This document shows positions 1 to 8,560 of a stretch of 53,206 nt of DNA, one piece after another. Position 1 is the stretch's first letter; every line of letters begins with the position of its first letter. The DNA is taken from contig JBFMDN010000038.1 in the NCBI GenBank assembly GCA_040753915.1, forward strand, positions 1 through 53,206, written 5' to 3'. This DNA is from JBFMDN01 sp040753915 (lineage in GTDB: Bacteria; Desulfobacterota; Desulfomonilia; Desulfomonilales; Desulfomonilaceae). The notes beneath the pieces were generated by a model. That model did no database searches. It was given only the letters and a program-made list of their open reading frames with translations, and was not told the DNA's origin. The translations under genes were made by a program, and so were the position numbers.

Positions 1-67
1 TCCGAATATCCGGCGGCAACTCTAACAACTTTTCCGGATCGTACTCTATGAATCGGTGATCTTTCAT
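1..67 (-). CDS. Partial ORF, probable IS1182-type transposase N terminus
   Basis: An ATG at 67-65 opens a frame that runs off the left edge; it reads MKDHRFIEYDPEKLLELPPD and then IR. The pattern of a short basic start, F-I-x-Y-x-P-E, then L-x-L-P-P-D-I-R resembles the N terminus of IS1182-family transposases as I remember them. It overlaps the stop codon of the truncated kinase (ATGA). The kinase loses family similarity about 55 bases before this start, which fits an insertion sequence whose end lies near 120. Only 22 residues are visible, so the family call is tentative. Confidence 0.4.
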   Translation of the reverse strand, partial: MKDHRFIEYDPEKLLELPPDIR

Positions 68-1317
68 GCCGCCCGCTCATATCGCACCGTCCGGAAAATG
101 TAAAGCGTTAAGCGACAGGCTCCTAGGGCTGATGCAAGCCTCTCTCGCCACTGCTCAAGCTGTTCGTCGGGCAGCGTTAGAACCCGCTTGACCAACCCCC
201 GAAGCGCCTCCTCGACTGCAGAGTATGGCCTGTCTTGGTGCGTCCGGTCGAATTTGCCGTATACGAACCAGCCGCCCATCTGAACCACCGGAGCATATAA
301 CTCGCGCACGAGTCGAGTCTTTCCGACTCCCGCTGGGCCGAACACGAGAACCGTCTTCTTGAGCCCGCGTGCGACGACCTCGAACGTATCCATCAACGTT
401 CTCATTTCCTCCGCCCTGCCGAACAACTTCTGAGTCGGATCAAACCGTCGCGGCACATCCCTCTTCGCCGGTACGAAGCCCTCTATTCGCTCCCCCACCT
501 CCAGTCGGCGCAGGCATTCCTCCAGGTCAGCGGCTACCCCCTCCGCGCTCTGATAGCGGTCCTCCGCATCCTTGCTGAGGAGCTTCATGACAATGTCGGA
601 AATGGGCTTGGGGATGTCAGCATCGACTTCAGCCAGCGGGACAGGCATTATGGCGATGTGACAATGAATCAATTCCAGGGGGTCGGACGATTCAAACGGA
701 GGTTTTCCGCACAGCGCCTCGTAGAGCGACACACCCAAGGAGTAAAGGTCCGTCCTGTAGTCAAGGACGCGATTGGTCCTGCCGGTCTGTTCCGGCGAGA
801 TGTACCGTAACGTTCCTTGGAGCTTGACTGTGGTTTCGGAAGGATCTTCTCTCAGGGAGGGCCCTGCCAGCTCGAAGTCAATGAGCCTGATTTCGCCGGA
901 CTTTTCGTTGACAAGAACGTTGTCGGGATTAATGTCCTTGTGCACAATACCTGCCGCATGCACCTGCCCCAGGGCCTGCGTCAGACCGATCGCCATTTTC
1001 AATAGAGGTTGAAGCCCACGGGTCTGACCGGCGATGAAGCCTCTGAAGGGGCTGCCACGGAAGTCCTCCAGCACGAGGACCGGCCTGCCCTGAATCTCTT
1101 CGAACGCGTATGCGCGGATCACAGAATCGAGTTTCAGAGCTGAAAGAAGCGCGTATTCACGCCGTCGCTCGACGACCTCCTCTGGCGTCGGACGGTCACT
1201 GACGGACGTTTTCAACACCACGCGCAGGTCGTCAACCTCCCTGACAGCGCGGTATACAACAGATCTCTTCCCCACATAAATCGGACTAAAGTCGCGATAT
1301 CCCTGTATGCTCAGCAT
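64..1317 (-). pseudogene. Ser/Thr protein kinase with AAA-type ATPase domain, truncated
   Basis: An N-terminal eukaryotic-type kinase domain is followed by the start of an AAA/MalT-like ATPase domain. In the 417-residue product the ATP-binding Lys is about K36, the catalytic loop HKDINPDN is at 126-133, the metal-binding motif reads DFE instead of DFG at 147-149, and a P-loop GPAGVGKT is at 327-334. Proteins of this architecture are usually well over 1000 residues, with GAF/PAS and histidine-kinase modules downstream. Here the frame stops just after RERLASALG, replaced by about 20 unrelated residues, so most of the protein is missing. The start at 1317 is preferred over the GTG at 1326 because GAGGTG lies 7 bases upstream. 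Probably disrupted by an insertion sequence; the P-loop half may still be made. Confidence 0.8.
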
Positions 1318-1697
1318 ATGCAACACCTCAGACCCCGATTCATAGGCTCCCCCACCCGGTCTGAAACGGGGTCATGACCGACAACGGAGTGGCTCGACAT
1401 GATACGAAGAATTGGCTGACAGAGCCCCTATAACCGTGCATCTCCCACCGTGCTTCAATGCAGAACAAGTCATACCAGCCCGTGCTCGGACCGTCGTCCT
1501 TAGTACACCGATTCCCAAATACGGAACTATGGTCACGTATTTGCTTCAGACTGCCCTCCATCGAAACAGGCTCTGCCCCTGCTCTTCCTAAAGGGAGCAA
1601 TTTCCCAAATGCGTATGCGTACTTATAAAATCCTGGCCTTAGCAATCACGTACTCCCCCTCCTGACCCTTCGCACACACTTGTACACCTTTTTGTTG
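1318..1697. other. Intergenic; holds a dispersed 85-bp repeat
   Basis: No convincing gene. Positions 1551-1635, read on the minus strand, match 7226-7311 on the plus strand (described under the repeats). The remainder should contain the kinase promoter, but I do not see a clear one. Confidence 0.5.
1551..1635 (-). repeat. Dispersed repeat E, copy 1
   Basis: Read on the minus strand it shares with 7226-7311 the order AGGATTT-TATAAGTACG, ATTTGGG, CTCCC-TT-AGGAA, CAGAGCCTGTTTC and ATGGAGGGCAG. The two copies are 85 and 86 bases. A shortened form of the last part (AGATTCAGAGCCTGT...GGGCAGGTTT) stands at about 22918-22950, next to another 199-bp element. No ORF; function unknown. Confidence 0.6.
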
Positions 1698-3215
1698 CTA
1701 ACGATCGGATCTGAGGATAGGAATTGTGAATATGAAGGAGCTCCCCCGACCGGGCCCCTCGCTCTCAGCCCATATCTTGCCTCCGTGCAAATTCACGAAC
1801 ATCTTGGTCAGAGCAAGGCCCAATCCAGTCCCTTCTCGCCCTTGCCCAGGCTCGTGCTTGACTCGCTCGAACGGGTCAAAAATCCGTTCACTGTCCTGGG
1901 AACTTAGCCCAATCCCGGTATCTTTTACGCAAACACAGAGCGCTTGGCCGTCGGCTCTCACTTTTACCTCAACATGTCCTCCAATGGGATTAAATTTCAC
2001 TGCGTTAGAGAGCAGATTCAGCAGAACTTGTCTGAGCTTCAGCTCATCCGCGTATATGGGCCTCCCGTTTAGGTCAGGAGCAATGTCCACAGTCACGGTG
2101 ACGTTGCGCTTCAGTGCCGATTCCTTGAGCATCATCAAGCACTTGTCCACCACGTCGCCAATAATTACCTGGGAGAGCTCCAATTCCGTCTTCCCTGCCT
2201 CGACCCTGGCCAAGTCAAGCAGATCATTTACGAGTCGAAGCAGGTGCCAACCGGACCTCGAGACACATCGAAGAAAATTCATGTGCTCCGAGGTCACCTT
2301 TCCTTGAAGCTGTTGTTCTAGGATTTCCGAAAAACCTATGATGGCATTCAATGGGGTTCGAAGTTCATGGCTCACGTAATTCAGGAACTGAGTCTTTGCC
2401 TGGTTGGCCGCCTCCGCCTCTAGGCGAAGTTGCTCAGCCGTGGCCACGCTCTTCTGAAGCTCCTCTTCCAAGCGCTTTCGATCGGTTACATCTCGTCCCA
2501 CTGCTTGAAATTCACGCTCTTGTCCATATGGGGGCAAGATCACCCGGTTAATCCACTGGACCCAGCGGATGTCCCCCGCAGGCCCGGTCAACTCATGTTC
2601 CCATGTGAGTGTCGGACTGTGAGAGTCTAGTGATTCCAACTGCTTAGCCAATCGTTCGCTGTTCCCACTCGCGGCTATGGAAAAGAAATTTCTTCCGAGC
2701 AATTCCTCCCTACCGTTGTTCAAGAAACGACAAAAGGCGTCGTTAACAAACGCAAGAGTTCCGTCCCGGGAGAAGCGGCAAATCAGCTCGGTTTGATCCT
2801 CCACCACCGCGCGGTAGCGACTTTCACTCAATCTCAGTTGTTTTTCCATCAGCGATTTGTGGAGACCGATTTCTATGGCGGCCTTCAGGTCATTGTATCG
2901 AAAGGGCTTGACCAGATATCCGAATGGCTGCGTGACCTTGGCTCTTTCCAGGACGTTTGTCTCCGCATAACCGGTCAGGTACACTACAGGAATGTGAAAG
3001 CGCTCTCTTACCAGGCCAGCCGTGTCAATGCCATCCATTTCTCCTTCAAGGCCGATGTCCATCAACACAAGGTCCGGTTTGAGCTCCTCTACAGCCCTAA
3101 GCGCATCGGGACCCGTTGAGACCGGTGCTAAAACCTCATGACCGAGATTCAGGAGGCTTTCCTCGAGGTCAGACGAGACGACGAAATCATCTTCCACAAT
3201 GAGAATTCGTGACAT
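1698..3215 (-). CDS. Receiver-PAS-histidine kinase hybrid sensor
   Basis: A 505-residue cytoplasmic signalling protein with no membrane segment. The N-terminal receiver domain has acidic pair E8-D9-D10, phosphoacceptor D53, a Thr at 81 and K103 in LVKP. A PAS domain spans about 130-250 (DGTLAFVNDAF...), followed by a HisKA dimerisation domain with phospho-His H283 in VSHELRTPLN, and a C-terminal HATPase with N-box (LLNLLSNAVKFN) and glycine-rich GIGL and GTGLGL boxes. Order REC-PAS-HisKA-HATPase suggests a kinase whose activity is set by phosphorylation of its own receiver. The start at 3215 is chosen because AGGGGG lies about 9 bases upstream and the domain begins at once; an upstream in-frame start at 3278 is possible. 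The partner regulator is not in the window. Confidence 0.9.
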   Translation of the reverse strand: MSRILIVEDDFVVSSDLEESLLNLGHEVLAPVSTGPDALRAVEELKPDLVLMDIGLEGEMDGIDTAGLVRERFHIPVVYLTGYAETNVLERAKVTQPFGYLVKPFRYNDLKAAIEIGLHKSLMEKQLRLSESRYRAVVEDQTELICRFSRDGTLAFVNDAFCRFLNNGREELLGRNFFSIAASGNSERLAKQLESLDSHSPTLTWEHELTGPAGDIRWVQWINRVILPPYGQEREFQAVGRDVTDRKRLEEELQKSVATAEQLRLEAEAANQAKTQFLNYVSHELRTPLNAIIGFSEILEQQLQGKVTSEHMNFLRCVSRSGWHLLRLVNDLLDLARVEAGKTELELSQVIIGDVVDKCLMMLKESALKRNVTVTVDIAPDLNGRPIYADELKLRQVLLNLLSNAVKFNPIGGHVEVKVRADGQALCVCVKDTGIGLSSQDSERIFDPFERVKHEPGQGREGTGLGLALTKMFVNLHGGKIWAESEGPGRGSSFIFTIPILRSDR

Positions 3216-3720
3216 CGACTTCATTCCCCCTGATGACAGAACAACAAGATCCACGGATCTCATCGCAGGAATGTTCATGCATCCAGGTCACGCTTACAGT
3301 CCCGTGCGCGTCCGTAACCAACGCGGAATCCGCTGGCTCAGCACGTCGACGCTCAGTTGGCCAGGCAGAGGAATCGCCAACCAATTTCTAGTGGGAATCT
3401 CAGATAGTTGAGCTCTTGCATGCGTAACAAGACTGCCTCCCACACCCTTCTTCTACCATAGTACCATAGCGTCGCGATACAAACTCCGTCAAGGATTTCT
3501 CGCGCTGTTATTCTCGCGGGCAGACGTTTTGGCGGCAGGAATATTTTGAAAGGTGTTCGAGTCCGTCACGGGGCTTGCGGGAGATCAACCTCGCCGTCCA
3601 GTCTGTTGAAACACGTATATAGGTCCTCCAGGTCGGGCCACCACCCCTCAGCCCTCGGTATCGCTAAATTCAACCTCTTATATGGGATCTCCTTCGTCGC
3701 CAAGGACCCTCGCTTCCATT
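3216..3720. other. Intergenic, 505 bases, no gene seen
   Basis: No ORF with recognisable composition on either strand. It should carry the promoter of the sensor kinase to its left and the 3' end of the substrate-binding protein transcript to its right. No clear terminator hairpin was found. Confidence 0.4.
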
Positions 3721-4818
3721 TCAGAAGCCCAAATCCGCCTTTTGGCCGAGGTCCCCTAATTCCGTCTTCAACTTCTCGTAAACCGGTTTTCCATACAGAA
3801 AGGTGAAAATCTCATCGGCCTTTGCTGGAATTTCAATGTCAGAGAATCTGTCTGGGTAAAGAATCTTGCCAACTGTGTACGCGTCGGCAATGGCAATGCC
3901 AATGTTTGTGACGTAATAATTAAATGGATATAGAACGTAAATCCGTTTGTTCTGAACTGCTTTCAATCCTTCGTAGAAAGCGGCATTTCTGGTACTATCG
4001 TGACGGACAACGCTCAGGCCACCACCGTCTATGAATATTACGTCAGGATTCAAACGGAGAAGCTGTTCCTTGTCTATAAATAGGTGGCCTTTCTCCGAAA
4101 TCGACTTCGCAACATTTTTCGCGTGCACCCACTCCAGCGGCGTGTAGCTCGAGTCAGTGCTTTCAATGCCCTGCACCCCCTTATAACCTATGGCTCCGGC
4201 ATAGACCGTTGGCTTCTCATCGGAGGTCACGGATGCCGAGCGGTTCCGCAGATCTTCCCTTGATTTCTCTATGAAAGCGATAACTTCTTCTGCTCGCTTT
4301 TCTCTATTGAGTATCTTTCCGGCGATTCGCAGCGAATCGTACACCCGTTCGTCAAAGGACGCGAACCTGCCATGAGTAAGCACAATCACCGGGATTCCTG
4401 ATTTTTTCTGAAGAGCATCAGCTTTTGTCGCGTCCATGTACGATATGAAAATGACGTCCGGCCGGACCTTCATTATAGCCTCCAGATCCGGTTCCTTGTT
4501 GATGCTGCCAGGCCCGCCCGGACCGACGATAGGCAGTTTCGTCAGATCGGAATTCGCCAAAATGTACGGCCGCGTGGTGGGACGCGTTTTCTCAAAATCC
4601 TCGATTCCCACAAGATTCTCGGTCGCTTTGAGAAGACATATGAGTCTAAGGGTGCCTGGTGCCAGGCAGATTATCCGTTTCGGGTTTAACATGACTTCTA
4701 CTGACCTGTTGGCAGTATCCGTCACTGTTGTCCTTTCCTGTCCCCAGCAAATGTTTGTTGCGAACAGCGCGAACATCAGCACCGGAATAACAGGTACGTA
4801 TAGACAGACTCGCTTCAT
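3721..4818 (-). CDS. Periplasmic substrate-binding protein, Fe-siderophore/cobalamin class
   Basis: A 365-residue secreted binding protein of the Peripla_BP_2 (TroA/FhuD/BtuF-like) class. The signal peptide is MKRVCLYVPVIPVLMFALFA followed by TNICWG, with cleavage near residue 26. The mature part begins TTVTDTANRSVEVMLNPKRI, typical of metal-chelate receptors, and contains the GPGGPGSINKEPDLEAIMKV and DVIFISY stretches of the iron(III)/chelate group. The start at 4818 has GAGGAGAAC just upstream; the preceding GTG (4821) is less likely. It lies 41 bases downstream of the methyltransferase gene and is probably cotranscribed. No permease or ATPase gene is next to it, so partners must be encoded elsewhere. 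Cargo cannot be told from sequence. Confidence 0.85.
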   Translation of the reverse strand: MKRVCLYVPVIPVLMFALFATNICWGQERTTVTDTANRSVEVMLNPKRIICLAPGTLRLICLLKATENLVGIEDFEKTRPTTRPYILANSDLTKLPIVGPGGPGSINKEPDLEAIMKVRPDVIFISYMDATKADALQKKSGIPVIVLTHGRFASFDERVYDSLRIAGKILNREKRAEEVIAFIEKSREDLRNRSASVTSDEKPTVYAGAIGYKGVQGIESTDSSYTPLEWVHAKNVAKSISEKGHLFIDKEQLLRLNPDVIFIDGGGLSVVRHDSTRNAAFYEGLKAVQNKRIYVLYPFNYYVTNIGIAIADAYTVGKILYPDRFSDIEIPAKADEIFTFLYGKPVYEKLKTELGDLGQKADLGF

Positions 4819-4862
4819 CACGTTCTCCTCAAGTGGCCCGGGAGGCCAGGATTCGTACGGTA

Positions 4863-5963
4863 TCAGGCGGGGGAAGACCCATCTGGGCCGCCCTTCTTTC
4901 TTCCGACGATAATTACCGAATCGAAAATGTCTCCGAACTTGTTCAGAGGCGGTTTTGCAAACTCGGAAGCTTCGACAAGCTTGAGAATCGTGAATCTCTG
5001 CTCCAGGAGCGTCAAGTACTCCTCGAAACTCAGGTCGCCGGGAAAGCTATAGATGTGCTTGCCCTTTTCAAGACCACTGATTGCCGTGAGCTTCCACTCC
5101 AGGTCGCACAGACGGTTCTTTGACCCCTCGTTTTCTCGGTAGAAGACATGTTTGGTTATAAAGAGCCCGCCAACCTTCAGGCTGCCATGTATTTTTTCGA
5201 GCATGGCACGATTCTTACCGCCAGGGTTGTAGGAGAAGAACACCACGTCGTATTCTTTTCCGAAATCGTCCGCAAACATGTTGCCTGACACAAAGCGCAC
5301 GTTCATTGCCTGGTACTGCTCGATCAGGGAACGGGCGTACTGTTCGAGCGGAGGCAAGTCGAATATAACCGCATTCAACCTCGGATTCACCTTAGAGAAG
5401 GCTATTGCATGCAGACCGTGTCCTCCCCCCAGATCGAGAAGATTCTCAGCGGATCCAAATTCAGGAATTGCCGAGACGATCGACACCGTTCTCTGAAGCT
5501 CACCTGTGAGAATCTCTGCTTGGAGAGCGCGAATGAAGTTGTTGCCTCCAAACAGGTCCAGAGGGTTCAGCGTAATTGGCCCGTTTTGGCATATCTGAGC
5601 AAGTCTCTCCCAGAGTTGAAATCCGAATATGAAGTTCTTGATTACTTCACCTTGATACCAAGTTGAATTTTCAGCAAGAAAGGTCTGGCTTAGCGGGGTG
5701 TTCCGATATCCTTCCGAAACTCTTTCGAGGAAGCCCTGATCGGTTAAGATTTCGCACAAGTCTTCCAGCATGAGACGGTCAGCCCTTGTAGCGCCAGCCA
5801 AGCTGTCCACTGTCTGATGTCGATCGATCAGGTCGAAAATCTTCAGATTGACGGCAGCCGAAAGCGCGCAAAACTGCTTGAAACCCGCTGAGCAACTGCT
5901 CAGAAATCCGTACAGCGGCGCGACATCAACAGGGGGAACCGCCCACGGAATTCGATTATCCAT
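4863..5963 (-). CDS. SAM-dependent O-methyltransferase, two-domain family 2 type
   Basis: A 366-residue enzyme with the plan of small-molecule O-methyltransferases: an N-terminal winged-helix dimerisation domain (about 25-115, with AVNLKIFDLIDRH and LCEILTDQGFLERV) and a Rossmann methyltransferase domain with SAM-binding motif LLDLGGGHGLHAIAF. Acidic motif VIFDLPPL and GLFITKHVF follow. The start has AAAGGAG about 8 bases upstream. The usual general-base His region is not clear to me, so the acceptor is unknown. It is followed closely by a metal-chelate binding-protein gene, a pairing that hints at modification of a chelator or corrinoid-like ligand, but this is inference. A 199-bp repeat element begins 28 bases upstream of the start and occupies the promoter region. 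Confidence 0.85.
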   Translation of the reverse strand: MDNRIPWAVPPVDVAPLYGFLSSCSAGFKQFCALSAAVNLKIFDLIDRHQTVDSLAGATRADRLMLEDLCEILTDQGFLERVSEGYRNTPLSQTFLAENSTWYQGEVIKNFIFGFQLWERLAQICQNGPITLNPLDLFGGNNFIRALQAEILTGELQRTVSIVSAIPEFGSAENLLDLGGGHGLHAIAFSKVNPRLNAVIFDLPPLEQYARSLIEQYQAMNVRFVSGNMFADDFGKEYDVVFFSYNPGGKNRAMLEKIHGSLKVGGLFITKHVFYRENEGSKNRLCDLEWKLTAISGLEKGKHIYSFPGDLSFEEYLTLLEQRFTILKLVEASEFAKPPLNKFGDIFDSVIIVGRKKGGPDGSSPA

Positions 5964-5990
5964 TCGTCACACTCCTTTGGCCGGCGAGAA

Positions 5991-6189
5991 GAAAGTGTCT
6001 CAAAAGCCGGCAGACCGTGATAATCGTGGCACACCACCTCACCCTGTCCCTCTCCCCCGAAGCGGAGGAGAGAGGATTCTTCCGGCTCCCTCTCCCTCTG
6101 GGAGAGGGTTGGGGTGAGGGTGCCTTTCCACGCATCGACGCCCACTCGTGCTACGATGTTTGGTGTGTCACGAGTTTTGAGACATTTTC
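5991..6189. mobile_element. 199-bp palindromic repeat (MITE-like), copy A
   Basis: It begins GAAAGTGTCTCAAAA and ends TTTTGAGACATTTTC, an imperfect terminal inverted repeat. Inside are CCCTCACC...CCCTCTCCC and its near-complement GGGAGAGGGTTGGGGTGAGGG, so most of the element can fold as one long hairpin. It has no coding capacity beyond chance frames. Its left end lies 28 bases upstream of the methyltransferase start. Confidence 0.8.
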
Positions 6190-6684
6190 AGAATCGCTTT
6201 CCGATCTCCTGGCAAACATGCTCAGGCTCTCGGGCGCAACTGCCGCGACATGACCGATGTTCGCGCTGCCCCGATCGGGACTGCGCATACAGTGTGCATT
6301 CGGAATTCTCTGCAGCATCCGGGCACCCACAGGCCAGTAACGCTTCGAAACAAGACCCTTGGCTTTCGTTCATTGCCCGGACCGAGCACGATGACGAGAT
6401 CCGCTGCACGCGATCGCATCTGCACGCAGGAGCACAGAAAGACGATCAGCCATTGGGAAACGGGAACGGATGGTACAATAATTTATTTTAAGCCGTCTTC
6501 ATGGCATCCTATTCGGAGAGATGCTACGTGTCAAGCTTTTTCCCAGTGGAAGGCCCACTTGAAGCGCCCCCACAGAAGCCGTCAACGGGATTGTTCTTGA
6601 CTGCTCTCCGCAGGTCCCCGAAAATCTACCCTCACTGGGCCCCCCAGGGGACCCGAGAGAAGACCAGTGCTTGTGGAGCATCCT
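6190..6684. other. Intergenic, about 500 bases, no gene seen
   Basis: Several short open frames overlap on both strands, but none has a good start or a recognisable family. A weak promoter-like TACAAT is near 6475. This stretch could be decayed sequence. Confidence 0.35.
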
Positions 6685-7062
6685 ATGACTCGCGTCTTTG
6701 TATATGGCACCCTTCTGAGGGGTGAGTCGAATCACAACGTGCTGACGGATTCACGATTTCTCGGAATGGCACGGACCGAACCCCGTTTCAGCTTGTTCGA
6801 CCTAGGCGGATATCCGGCTATGTCTTCCGGAGGTTGCACCAGCGTAATCGGTGAGATTTATGAAGTGACCGAGGAAGTGCTCGAAGCGCTTGACGAGCTC
6901 GAAGGGCATCCGGATTGGTACCGCCGAGCTCCCATCAAGTTATCCGGGGGAATATCAGCAGAGACGTATCTAATGGAACCGAATCAGGTCGCGGGACGGC
7001 CCTTGATTCAAGGAGGAAATTGGCGAGAAAGAGCTGAGACTCCACGAGGTCCGTCGCTGTGA
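6685..7062 (+). CDS. Gamma-glutamylcyclotransferase-like protein
   Basis: A 125-residue protein of the GGCT/AIG2/YtfP fold. The substrate-binding loop appears as VFVYGTLLRGESNH near the N terminus, and the catalytic Glu is expected in ALDELEGHP-WYRR. The conserved VIGEIYEV strand lies between them. Members release 5-oxoproline from gamma-glutamyl-amino acids or gamma-glutamyl amines; the substrate here is not known. The ATG at 6685 is preferred (GTGGAG about 7 bases upstream) over the GTG at 6667, because the fold starts immediately. It stands alone between two repeat-rich stretches. Confidence 0.85.
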   Translation: MTRVFVYGTLLRGESNHNVLTDSRFLGMARTEPRFSLFDLGGYPAMSSGGCTSVIGEIYEVTEEVLEALDELEGHPDWYRRAPIKLSGGISAETYLMEPNQVAGRPLIQGGNWRERAETPRGPSL

Positions 7063-7225
7063 GCGGGGTGGCCCGAACCTCCAAGAATAACTCCGCCGAC
7101 AATCTGCGTGGAGCTGTGTGCCGTGAAGAAATCTATCCACAGATGACGCAGATGGACGCAGATTCGAGAGCCGCAAGCACATGCGATCGTCGGTGAGCAG
7201 ATGGGGGACGTTCGGCAACTGAGTA

Positions 7226-7311
7226 CAGGATTTCATAAGTACGGTTACATATTTGGGCAACTCCTCCCCTTCAGGAAAGACAGATTCAGAGCCTGTTTCA
7301 ATGGAGGGCAG
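7226..7311 (+). repeat. Dispersed repeat E, copy 2
   Basis: An 86-base match to 1551-1635 (opposite orientation). It ends in ATGGAGGGCAG, directly before the left arm of the 199-bp element copy B. The two repeats are therefore adjacent or one is inserted in the other. Confidence 0.6.
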
Positions 7312-7318
7312 GTTTTCA

Positions 7319-7517
7319 GAAAGTGTCTCAAAAGCCGGTAGTCCGTGATAATCGTGGCACACCCCCTCACCCTGACCCTCTCCCCCGAAGCGGGGCAGAG
7401 GGGATTATTTCGGCTCCCTCTCCCTCTGGGAGAGGGTTGGGGTGAGGGTGCCTTTCCACGCATCGACGCTCAATCGTGCTACGATTTTTGGCGTGTCCCG
7501 AGTTTTGAGACATTTTC
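7319..7517. mobile_element. 199-bp palindromic repeat (MITE-like), copy B
   Basis: It has the same 199-base length and termini as copy A (GAAAGTGTCTC...GAGACATTTTC). Just outside, GGGCAGGTT on the left (about 7309) pairs with AACCTGCCC on the right (about 7521), so the inverted repeat extends beyond the core. Confidence 0.8.
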
Positions 7518-7525
7518 TTCAACCT

Positions 7526-7630
7526 GCCCCTACTTTGGGGTGGAGCGTTCATCGTTGCGGTAGAAGTACCGGAACAGCAGACGTAGGGGTGGTTTGAAAC
7601 CCGCTTCCCCGAACAGGGCTGAAGCAAGTA
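7526..7630 (+). repeat. Dispersed repeat F, copy 1
   Basis: It matches 51767-51873 in the same orientation: CCCCTACTTTGGGGTGGAGC, then GTAGAAGTACCGGAACAGCA, TAGGGG and GAACAGGGC-GAAGC. About three quarters of positions agree by eye. Not coding. Confidence 0.6.
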
Positions 7631-7886
7631 CGGGACCATATTTGTGAAATGCGGTCTTTAGGCCGCTCCCCTCCCCTGAAGCATTTCCCATTTTCTCATC
7701 TGCGAAAATCTTCGCAATCTGCGGATCAAACTCTTGTAGAACCCCGTGGCCGTCGATTCCTTCTCGTAAGCAAAGAAACACTTGACCTTCCCATGGGGCC
7801 AAGGCATACAAGACGGTTGAAGCGGAAGGCCATCGCCGCGAAACGTCATTAGGGACCCGGGACTGTCAAGCAAGGGAGACAAGCTC

Positions 7887-8372
7887 ATGGGCGGTTACGA
7901 CATTCTTGAGGGAAAGAAAATCCTTGTGGTTGATGATGAGCCTGATGTTCTGGAAACGGTCAGGGATGAGTTGAACATGTGCCAGGTCACGACCGCCGGT
8001 GATTTCTCGCAGGCGCTGGACCTTATTAACGGGCAGTCTTTCGATCTGGTCGTGCTCGACATTATGGGAGTGCGAGGCTTCGAGCTGCTGGAGGCTTGCC
8101 GCCGGCGGGGCCTTCCTGCGGCCATGCTGACTGCCAAAGCCATAAATGTGGAGAGTCTGAATCGCTCCATCAAAGGTGGTGCCCTCTCCTTCCTGCCCAA
8201 AGAAGAGCTCGGCAAGCTTGCGGAGCTCATCGCGGAGATTCTCCAGGAGTTGGCTGAAGGAAGACGTCATTGGACGCGTCTGTTCGCGAGGTTGGGCCCC
8301 TACTTCAAAGAGAAGATGGGCGTGGTCTGGGAGGATCTGGAAAAGCCACCGGAAGGCCCTCCTCTGTGTTGA
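7887..8372 (+). CDS. Single-domain response regulator receiver protein
   Basis: A 161-residue CheY-like receiver. Acidic pocket D16-D17 lies in ILVVDDEPD, the phosphoacceptor is D58 in LVVLDIMG, a Thr stands in AAMLTAKA, and the conserved Lys is in SFLPKEEL. There is no DNA-binding or output domain; a short helical tail (LFARLGPYFKEKMGVVWEDL) follows the receiver and may bind a partner. The ATG is preceded by GGGAGACAAGCTC. No kinase gene is adjacent, so it is an orphan receiver that could relay phosphate from the hybrid kinase at 1698-3215 or another kinase; that pairing is a guess. Confidence 0.85.
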   Translation: MGGYDILEGKKILVVDDEPDVLETVRDELNMCQVTTAGDFSQALDLINGQSFDLVVLDIMGVRGFELLEACRRRGLPAAMLTAKAINVESLNRSIKGGALSFLPKEELGKLAELIAEILQELAEGRRHWTRLFARLGPYFKEKMGVVWEDLEKPPEGPPLC

Positions 8373-8476
8373 CCTGCCCAGGAGAAATAAAGGATTGCGG
8401 TGCGCTATAAGGATTCGGAGGACTCGCAAGTATTCAGGCCGTTAGAGCGACAATGACGCAGGTGAGGGGAAAAAGA

Positions 8477-8505
8477 TTGACATAGCACAGAGGATTGTAT
8501 ACAGT
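8477..8505 (+). promoter_or_regulatory. Sigma70-type promoter and possible operator for the GntR gene
   Basis: TTGACA (8477-8482) and TACAGT (8500-8505) are separated by 17 bases. An imperfect dyad ATACAGTACACAGTAT at 8499-8514 covers the -10 region and could be an autoregulatory site for the GntR protein encoded from 8561. Seen directly; regulatory role inferred. Confidence 0.5.
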
Positions 8506-8560
8506 ACACAGTATAATCGAGCTGTAGAAACACTCCCTAACCCTCCTAGCGGAAACGCCC

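Larger units (their letters stand above)
7063..7886. other. Repeat-rich intergenic stretch
   Basis: No gene. It contains a short ATCCACAGATGACGCAGAT motif at about 7137 and an inverted relative (TTCGCAATCTGCGGAT) at about 7711, repeat E copy 2, the 199-bp element copy B, and the left copy of repeat F. Confidence 0.5.

Noticed and set aside
1340..1645. A 101-codon minus-strand frame
   Set aside because: It overlaps dispersed repeat E and shows no protein-like conservation or Shine-Dalgarno.
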